This document shows, one piece after another, positions 14,838-18,133 of a stretch of DNA of 18,133 nucleotides. The notes beneath the pieces are model-generated. The model was not told the origin of the DNA, searched no databases, and saw nothing but the letters and a program-made list of their open reading frames with translations. The stretch is from an uncultured Oscillospiraceae bacterium. GTDB taxonomy: Bacteria; Bacillota; Clostridia; Oscillospirales; Oscillospiraceae. Both the position numbers and the translations under genes were made by a program. Each line of letters opens with the position of its first letter. The stretch's first letter is position 1. The DNA lies in assembly GCA_958426425.1 (NCBI GenBank), contig CATZYY010000036.1, positions 1 through 18,133 on the forward strand. The letters are read 5' to 3'.

Positions 14838-15446
14838 ATGCACATTCCTCAGGGGCCTACCGGCGCCCTTACCCTGGAGCCCTTTGACGAGGCCTTAACC
14901 GCCGCGCTGTCCCCCAGCCCCGACTACGATGTGGACCGCTGGCTCTATGTCCCCAATCGCTACTCCGAATACCGCTACATCCTGGGCACCCGGGGAAAAA
15001 AGCCGCTGATCTGCGTGGGCATCAATCCCTCCACCGCCGCGCCGGACGCCCTGGACCCCACCCTCCAGTCCGCCCAGCGGATCGCCCTTGCCAACGGGTA
15101 CGACAGCTTTTTGATGTTCAATGTCTACGCCCAGCGGGCCACCCGGCCCGACGACATGGAGCCCACGCTGAACCCCATCCTCCACGCTGAGAACCGCAAG
15201 GCCTTCCGGTATCTGCTGTCCCTGTCGGAGCGCCCGGCGGTATGGGCCGCCTGGGGCAACATTATTTTGAAGCGGGACTATCTCATGGGCTGCATGCGGG
15301 ATTTCGCCGCCGACGGCCGTGCCGCCGGGGCCCGGTGGTTCACTGCCGGCCCCCTGCTGAAATCCGGCCAGCCCCACCACCCCCTGTACCTCAAGGGGGA
15401 CACGAAACTTCTGGACTTTGACATTGAGGCCTATCTGTCCCGGTGA
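14838..15446 (+). CDS. DUF1643 domain-containing protein
   Basis: A 202-residue soluble protein. The core has the features of the DUF1643 family: CVGINPSTA (59-67), then LDPTLQSAQRIA (72-83), a hydrophobic strand with FNVYAQRAT (94-102) and WAAWGN in the second half. The conserved N-P-S, D-x-T, N-x-Y/F and W-G-x residues suggest a catalytic or ligand-binding pocket, but no biochemical function is established for the family. AGGAGG lies seven bases before the ATG and an extended -10 lies upstream. It is divergent from addB, and the 35-residue peptide gene follows after 31 bases, perhaps on the same transcript. Confidence 0.8.
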   Translation: MHIPQGPTGALTLEPFDEALTAALSPSPDYDVDRWLYVPNRYSEYRYILGTRGKKPLICVGINPSTAAPDALDPTLQSAQRIALANGYDSFLMFNVYAQRATRPDDMEPTLNPILHAENRKAFRYLLSLSERPAVWAAWGNIILKRDYLMGCMRDFAADGRAAGARWFTAGPLLKSGQPHHPLYLKGDTKLLDFDIEAYLSR

Positions 15447-15477
15447 TTTAGTTTACATAACAGAAAGGAGATGCCCC

Positions 15478-15585
15478 ATGAACGATTTTAAGACCCAACA
15501 TCCCCTGGCCTTTGTGATCACTGTGACGCTGTGCGGCGTTATTTTGATCCTGTCCATCCCCCTGTGGTTCCATTCGGCTGCCTGA
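15478..15585 (+). CDS. Small single-helix membrane peptide, 35 residues
   Basis: A short gene with an excellent ribosome site (AAAGGAG at 15464-15470, seven bases before the ATG). The product begins MNDFKTQHP and continues as one hydrophobic helix (residues 10-31, from LAFVITV to SIPLWF), ending HSAA. The strong ribosome site, clean hydrophilic-hydrophobic layout and position 31 bases after the DUF1643 stop support a real gene. I recognise no family. Such peptides may act as membrane-complex subunits, regulators or type I toxins; nothing here decides between them. No separate promoter was found. Confidence 0.6.
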   Translation: MNDFKTQHPLAFVITVTLCGVILILSIPLWFHSAA

Positions 15586-15863
15586 AAGGCGGAAATTCCA
15601 GGCGATGTCCTTGGGCCGTTCTCTGATCCGGACGCTATCCTAGGGGGTAGATGATGAACTTGTCTGGTTTTGAGCCGAGTTTCGCCAATCGGCGCTAACT
15701 CGGTTTCCATCCCCCAGCTCTTGTCTCCGTTTTTGGCCGTGAAAAGTCCTTTCTCACACCGCCTACTCTTACGCGGGTTCTTTAACGCTTCCTCCTCTCT
15801 GTCCTCAGTCTGTCAAAAACTTATAAAGAAACCGCACAGTGCCCTTTGTGCCTATTTTCATCC
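15586..15863. other. Gene-free segment with two hairpins
   Basis: About 280 bases after the small membrane peptide gene without a convincing coding frame on either strand. The open frames that exist lack ribosome sites and recognisable products. Visible structure is a small hairpin (15635-15650, CTATCC/GGGTAG with one G-T pair) and a larger two-part hairpin (15675-15703). The base composition is lower in GC than the flanking genes. It may be a 3' untranslated region, a small RNA or a decayed sequence. Confidence 0.5.
15675..15707 (+). terminator. Possible terminator or structured RNA hairpin
   Basis: CCGAGTT (15675-15681) pairs with AACTCGG (15697-15703), and CGCC (15683-15686) pairs with GGCG (15691-15694) around an AATC loop, with a small internal bulge. 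Only three T follow, so termination would be weak. It is the best candidate for the end of the DUF1643/peptide transcript. Confidence 0.4.
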
Positions 15864-15891
15864 TTGACAATCGGCAGATATATGGTATACT
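15864..15891 (+). promoter_or_regulatory. Near-consensus sigma-A promoter for the DUF3796-HTH operon
   Basis: Perfect TTGACA (15864-15869), a 16-base spacer ending in TGG (extended -10 motif), then TATACT (15886-15891, five of six matches). It is the strongest promoter in the window by eye. Transcription should begin near 15898, about 40 bases before the start codon. A dyad (GGTATA...TATACC) overlaps the -10. Confidence 0.88.
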
Positions 15892-15916
15892 TTTCGCATA
15901 AAGATAGAAATATACC
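15884..15916. promoter_or_regulatory. Candidate operator dyad over the -10 and start of transcription
   Basis: GGTATA (15884-15889) and its reverse complement TATACC (15911-15916) are separated by 21 bases, the first half overlapping the -10 element. The small Cro/C1-type regulator encoded downstream could bind here to control its own operon. The short AT-rich half-sites could also arise by chance. Confidence 0.3.
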
Positions 15917-15938
15917 GCTTTCGATGGAGGAAAGCCCC

Positions 15939-16301
15939 ATGAAAAAACAGTATTTGTATGGCTCCCTGGGTTTTTTGTCCCTGTTGGGGTTCATCGGCGT
16001 GTTTACGGAGGAGCGGAGTTTTCTGGCCTTCTTCGCCTTCGCCGTGGACTTCCAGTATTTCTTCCTGCCCTCCGACGAGATGGCGGAGGTACAGCTGACC
16101 CGCGCCGCCGCTCTGGGATTTGTGGCCGGGATGCTGGCCATGGCGGCGGTCACTCTGGGGACCCTGTTCCTTGGCGGAACGCCCGGCCGGGCCATGGCCG
16201 CAGGCTGTGCTGCCGGTTGGGCGGTGTCCGTGGTGATGTTTGCCGGGATCACGGCCCTGTACGGGTTCCGGGAAAGCTGGGGGCTGGACCGTGATTCGTA
16301 A
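15939..16301 (+). CDS. DUF3796 family membrane protein
   Basis: A 120-residue protein with two to four hydrophobic segments: about 5-19, 22-38 (including FLAFFAFAVDFQYFFLP), 53-72 and 81-102. The opening KKQYLYGSLGFLSLLGFIGVFTEERSFLAFFAF is typical of DUF3796 proteins of Clostridia and Bacilli, which are usually followed by a tiny helix-turn-helix regulator, as here. The function is unknown; a membrane sensor or regulator of the adjacent transcription factor is inferred. The start is the ATG eight bases after GGAGG at 15926-15930; an in-frame ATG at 15846 lies upstream of the promoter and cannot be used from it. The stop overlaps the next gene by 11 bases. Confidence 0.85.
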   Translation: MKKQYLYGSLGFLSLLGFIGVFTEERSFLAFFAFAVDFQYFFLPSDEMAEVQLTRAAALGFVAGMLAMAAVTLGTLFLGGTPGRAMAAGCAAGWAVSVVMFAGITALYGFRESWGLDRDS

Positions 16302-16491
16302 TTGTATGAAGGAGCACCGAGCCCGGTTGGGACTGAAGCAGGAAGATCTGGCAAAGCTGGTGGGTGTCCGCCGGGAGACCATCGGCAACTTGGAAAAGGG
16401 ACGCTACAATCCCTCCCTGGTTCTGGCCTGGAACATCGCCAAGGCATTCGGTGTGTCCATCGAGGAAGTCTTTACCGTGGAGTCGGACTAA
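16291..16491 (+). CDS. Small Cro/C1-type helix-turn-helix regulator
   Basis: A 66-residue protein that is all DNA-binding domain: LGLKQEDLAKLVGVRRETIG then NLEKGRYNPSLVLAWNIAKAFGVSIEEVF. This is the YvaO/PlcR-N-like 'NLEKGRYNPSL' type common in Firmicutes. I chose the GTG at 16291 (VIRNCMKEHRA), because relatives begin M-(I/K)-R/N-x-(I/L)-K-E; an ATG at 16306 would remove the first five residues. The GTG lies inside the last codons of the DUF3796 gene, with GGGGG just upstream, so translation is coupled. It probably controls its own operon. A terminator follows. Confidence 0.9.
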   Translation: MIRNCMKEHRARLGLKQEDLAKLVGVRRETIGNLEKGRYNPSLVLAWNIAKAFGVSIEEVFTVESD

Positions 16492-16528
16492 CACTGCAGG
16501 AAGAATTTACTTTTTTGGCTAAACGCAA

Positions 16529-16567
16529 AGCGGCGGGATGCAGATGCCTCCCGCCGCTCTTGTTTTT
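16529..16567. terminator. Terminator between the HTH regulator and luxS (convergent)
   Basis: AGCGGCGGGA (16529-16538) pairs with TCCCGCCGCT (16549-16558) around a ten-base loop, followed on the plus strand by CTTGTTTTTT. It ends the DUF3796-HTH operon. On the minus strand the hairpin lies just past the luxS stop and is followed by a shorter T-rich tail (TTTGCGTTT), so it may serve both directions. Confidence 0.88.
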
Positions 16568-17025
16568 TAGTAGGACAGTTTCTCCACAGTCCAGTCACGA
16601 ATCAAATCGGCGTAAAACCGGCATACCGCCTTTCCGGTGTCTACGTCAAGGTTGACATAATTCCCGCACTCCATGGCGCTCTTGCCGGGCATCTCCCCCT
16701 GGTAATCGGCAGCCTGGGCAAAGACCGTTTTCAGCAGCCCCACGGCGCCCTCCAGAGACAACAGGCGGCTGTCAAACAGGAAATAGAACCCGGTCTGGCA
16801 GCCCATGGGGCCGAAGTAGATGACGGCCTCCTTCTGGGGGGAGTTGCGCAGAAGCGTGGCAATCAAATGCTCCGTGGAGTGCATCTCGCTGTTGCTCAGC
16901 AGGTCCCCGGTATTGGGGCGCTTGAACCGCAGGTCCAAGGTCACGATATCCCCGTCCCGGCGGGACAGATACAGCCCCGGCAGCAGCCGGGTATGGTCCA
17001 CGGTAAAGCTGGCAATCCGTTCCAT
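16567..17025 (-). CDS. luxS: S-ribosylhomocysteine lyase (LuxS)
   Basis: 152 residues, the normal LuxS size. It cleaves S-ribosylhomocysteine to homocysteine and 4,5-dihydroxy-2,3-pentanedione, the precursor of AI-2, in the cytosol. The metal-binding HSTEH motif (H49, E52, H53) and the third ligand C120 in AMECGNY are present, as are catalytic C76 in MGCQTGFY and the FKRPN substrate region (34-38). The start is the ATG at 17025, nine bases after AGGAGG. That ribosome site is made from the last codons (Lys-Glu-Glu) of mtnN, whose stop is one base before this ATG. The pair catalyses two consecutive steps. A frame extending upstream to 17106 lies inside mtnN and is not used. Confidence 0.97.
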   Translation of the reverse strand: MERIASFTVDHTRLLPGLYLSRRDGDIVTLDLRFKRPNTGDLLSNSEMHSTEHLIATLLRNSPQKEAVIYFGPMGCQTGFYFLFDSRLLSLEGAVGLLKTVFAQAADYQGEMPGKSAMECGNYVNLDVDTGKAVCRFYADLIRDWTVEKLSY

Positions 17026-17026
17026 A

Positions 17027-17713
17027 TCAAAGTTCCTCCTTTTGCAGGGCCTGGGCCAGGGGCAGCACCACCCGCCCCAGATTTTCCAGAGCCTGTCCGA
17101 AATCAAAATACTCCTGGGCCTGGGTATCGCTGAACAGGTGGTCCGAGACGGATTTCACCGACACGCAGCCCACGCCGTTGCGCAGGCACACCTGGGCGAT
17201 GGCGCCGCCCTCCATCTCCGTCAGCAGCGGCGAGAAGGTATCCCGAATCCAGGCAGCACGGTCCCCCTTCACGGCAAACCAGTCCCCTGTGGCGGCCCGG
17301 CCGGTGACGGCGGAAATCCCCTGCGCACGCAGCAGCTCTACACACCGCTCCGGCTTCCAGGTAGGGAAGGAGACCTGGTTCACCGTGGACACCAGGCCGA
17401 TGGGGTCCCCCACGGCGGTGGTGTCCACATCATGCTGAACAAAGTCCGACACCACCACCAGCGAGCCGGTGGGCAGGTCCGTCAGGCACCCGGCCACTCC
17501 GGCGTTGACGATCAAATCCACGCCGCAGTGCAGGCACAGCAGCTCCGCCGCCATGGCGGCGTTGACCTTGCTGACGCCGCCGGCGCAGGCGATGATCCCC
17601 GGCATGGGCTGAAAAATTGGGATGCCGGAGACCGTCTCCACGGGCTCCCAGTTCCGGGCGCCGGGCAGGGCATGGAGCTCCGCCGGCATGGCAAATTGCA
17701 GTCCGATTTTCAT
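17027..17713 (-). CDS. mtnN: 5'-methylthioadenosine/S-adenosylhomocysteine nucleosidase (MtnN/Pfs)
   Basis: 228 residues, the usual size. It removes adenine from S-adenosylhomocysteine, methylthioadenosine and 5'-deoxyadenosine. The N-terminal MKIGLQFAMPAE carries the conserved E12. The phosphorylase-fold glycine segment reads VNAGVAG. Typical signatures are QHDVDTTAVGDPIG, TGDWF, and the catalytic EMEGGAIAQVC (E166/E168) and SVSDHL (D191). In this organism 5'-deoxyadenosine from radical-SAM enzymes may be an important substrate (inference). GAGGAGG precedes the ATG. It is the middle gene of a three-gene minus-strand operon: nine bases separate it from the zinc-ribbon gene upstream and one base from luxS downstream. 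Its product S-ribosylhomocysteine is the LuxS substrate. Confidence 0.95.
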   Translation of the reverse strand: MKIGLQFAMPAELHALPGARNWEPVETVSGIPIFQPMPGIIACAGGVSKVNAAMAAELLCLHCGVDLIVNAGVAGCLTDLPTGSLVVVSDFVQHDVDTTAVGDPIGLVSTVNQVSFPTWKPERCVELLRAQGISAVTGRAATGDWFAVKGDRAAWIRDTFSPLLTEMEGGAIAQVCLRNGVGCVSVKSVSDHLFSDTQAQEYFDFGQALENLGRVVLPLAQALQKEEL

Positions 17714-17722
17714 AGTTCCTCC

Positions 17723-18121
17723 TCAGGGCTCCTCCGGCAGCCGCTTTCCGCACTTGCCGCAGAAGGTAAAGCCACTGCCCAGCCGGGCGCCGCAGTAGGG
17801 GCAGAAGCGGAAATCCCCGCTTTCATCCAGTCGTTCCTCCGGGTCACGGTCCGGGGCGAAGCGTCGGTCCAGGGGGTCCGGCTCCTCCGCACTGTCCACA
17901 ATGTCGAAGGCGGAGTAGCGGTTCTCACCGGTGGCGTTTTTGAAGTGATAGACGGCCTGGACGATGCCGATGATGATGAACAGCACACCGAAGATGGGGA
18001 AGAAAATGGGCGCGCCTAAGGACGCGGCCATAATGGTCCAGAAAATGCCGAAGATCACAGCAATCACAGAGCCCATGGCTCCCATGGCCGAGGGGCCCCG
18101 GCCGGGTTTGACGCTTTTCAT
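17723..18121 (-). CDS. Zinc-ribbon membrane protein of unknown function
   Basis: 132 residues. A short basic N-terminus (MKSVKPGR) is followed by two membrane helices at about 18-35 and 38-58, an acidic, charged linker (about 66-104) and a C-terminal zinc ribbon FCPYCG...FTFCGKCGKRLP with C107, C110, C121 and C124. The zinc ribbon would be cytoplasmic if both termini are inside. This 'two helices plus zinc ribbon' type is common in Clostridia and has no assigned role. GGAGGG precedes the ATG, so the gene is complete, but its promoter lies beyond the window edge. It is the first visible gene of the operon with mtnN and luxS. Confidence 0.85.
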   Translation of the reverse strand: MKSVKPGRGPSAMGAMGSVIAVIFGIFWTIMAASLGAPIFFPIFGVLFIIIGIVQAVYHFKNATGENRYSAFDIVDSAEEPDPLDRRFAPDRDPEERLDESGDFRFCPYCGARLGSGFTFCGKCGKRLPEEP

Positions 18122-18133
18122 GGCGGTCCCTCC

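Noticed and set aside
15418..15446. TTGACA at 15418-15423 as a promoter for the 35-residue peptide
   Set aside because: No -10-like hexamer at 16-19 bases downstream.
15453..15710. 85-codon minus-strand frame across the small peptide gene and the gene-free stretch
   Set aside because: No spaced ribosome site, no recognisable domain, and it runs antisense to the better supported 35-residue gene.
15670..15867. 65-codon plus-strand frame in the gene-free stretch
   Set aside because: It starts with TTG without a ribosome site inside a hairpin region, and its product looks like random translation.

Overview
The window is GC-rich DNA that most likely comes from a Clostridia-type gut anaerobe of the Oscillospiraceae (Flavonifractor/Lawsonibacter-like). 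This rests on AddAB instead of RecBCD, a YgfK-type selenium-associated flavoprotein, DUF3796 followed by a tiny Cro/C1-type regulator, an ECF sigma factor with an unusual anti-sigma-like partner, LuxS, strong GGAGG ribosome binding sites and the codon bias. The genus is an inference. Nearly all of the window is coding and the genes look intact. The only genes cut or nearly cut by the window are the first one (5' end missing) and the last one (its promoter lies outside).

Layout. (1) 1-1502 is the C-terminal half of a YgfK-like iron-sulfur flavoprotein, closed by a strong terminator. (2) 1595-3132, minus strand, holds two tandem paralogues. Each has an almost identical helix-turn-helix domain joined to a different membrane domain. 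(3) 3440-4911 is an ECF sigma factor overlapping a membrane-anchored anti-sigma-like gene, divergent from (2) across a 307-base gap with an inverted repeat. (4) 5014-7654 is a MoxR-type AAA+ ATPase and a VWA (MIDAS) protein, with a clear promoter. (5) 7731-14670, minus strand, is the addB-addA operon for double-strand-break processing, convergent with (4) over a bidirectional terminator. (6) 14838-15585 is a DUF1643 gene, divergent from addB, followed by a 35-residue single-helix membrane peptide. (7) 15586-15863 is a gene-free stretch with two hairpins. (8) 15939-16491 is a DUF3796 membrane protein overlapping a small Cro/C1-type regulator, behind a near-consensus promoter. (9) 16567-18121, minus strand, is an operon of a zinc-ribbon membrane protein, MTA/SAH nucleosidase and LuxS.

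How they work together. mtnN and luxS encode consecutive steps of S-adenosylhomocysteine recycling and AI-2 precursor formation, and they are translationally coupled. AddB and AddA form one helicase-nuclease. The MoxR and VWA proteins form the usual ATPase/metal-site chaperone pair, but no client gene is visible. Three separate membrane-linked transcription modules lie within this one window: the XRE-TM pair, sigma/anti-sigma, and DUF3796-HTH. The most interesting unexplained items are the XRE-TM pair facing the ECF module, the 35-residue membrane peptide, and the structured gene-free segment after it. No tRNA, rRNA, CRISPR array, transposase or insertion sequence was recognised.
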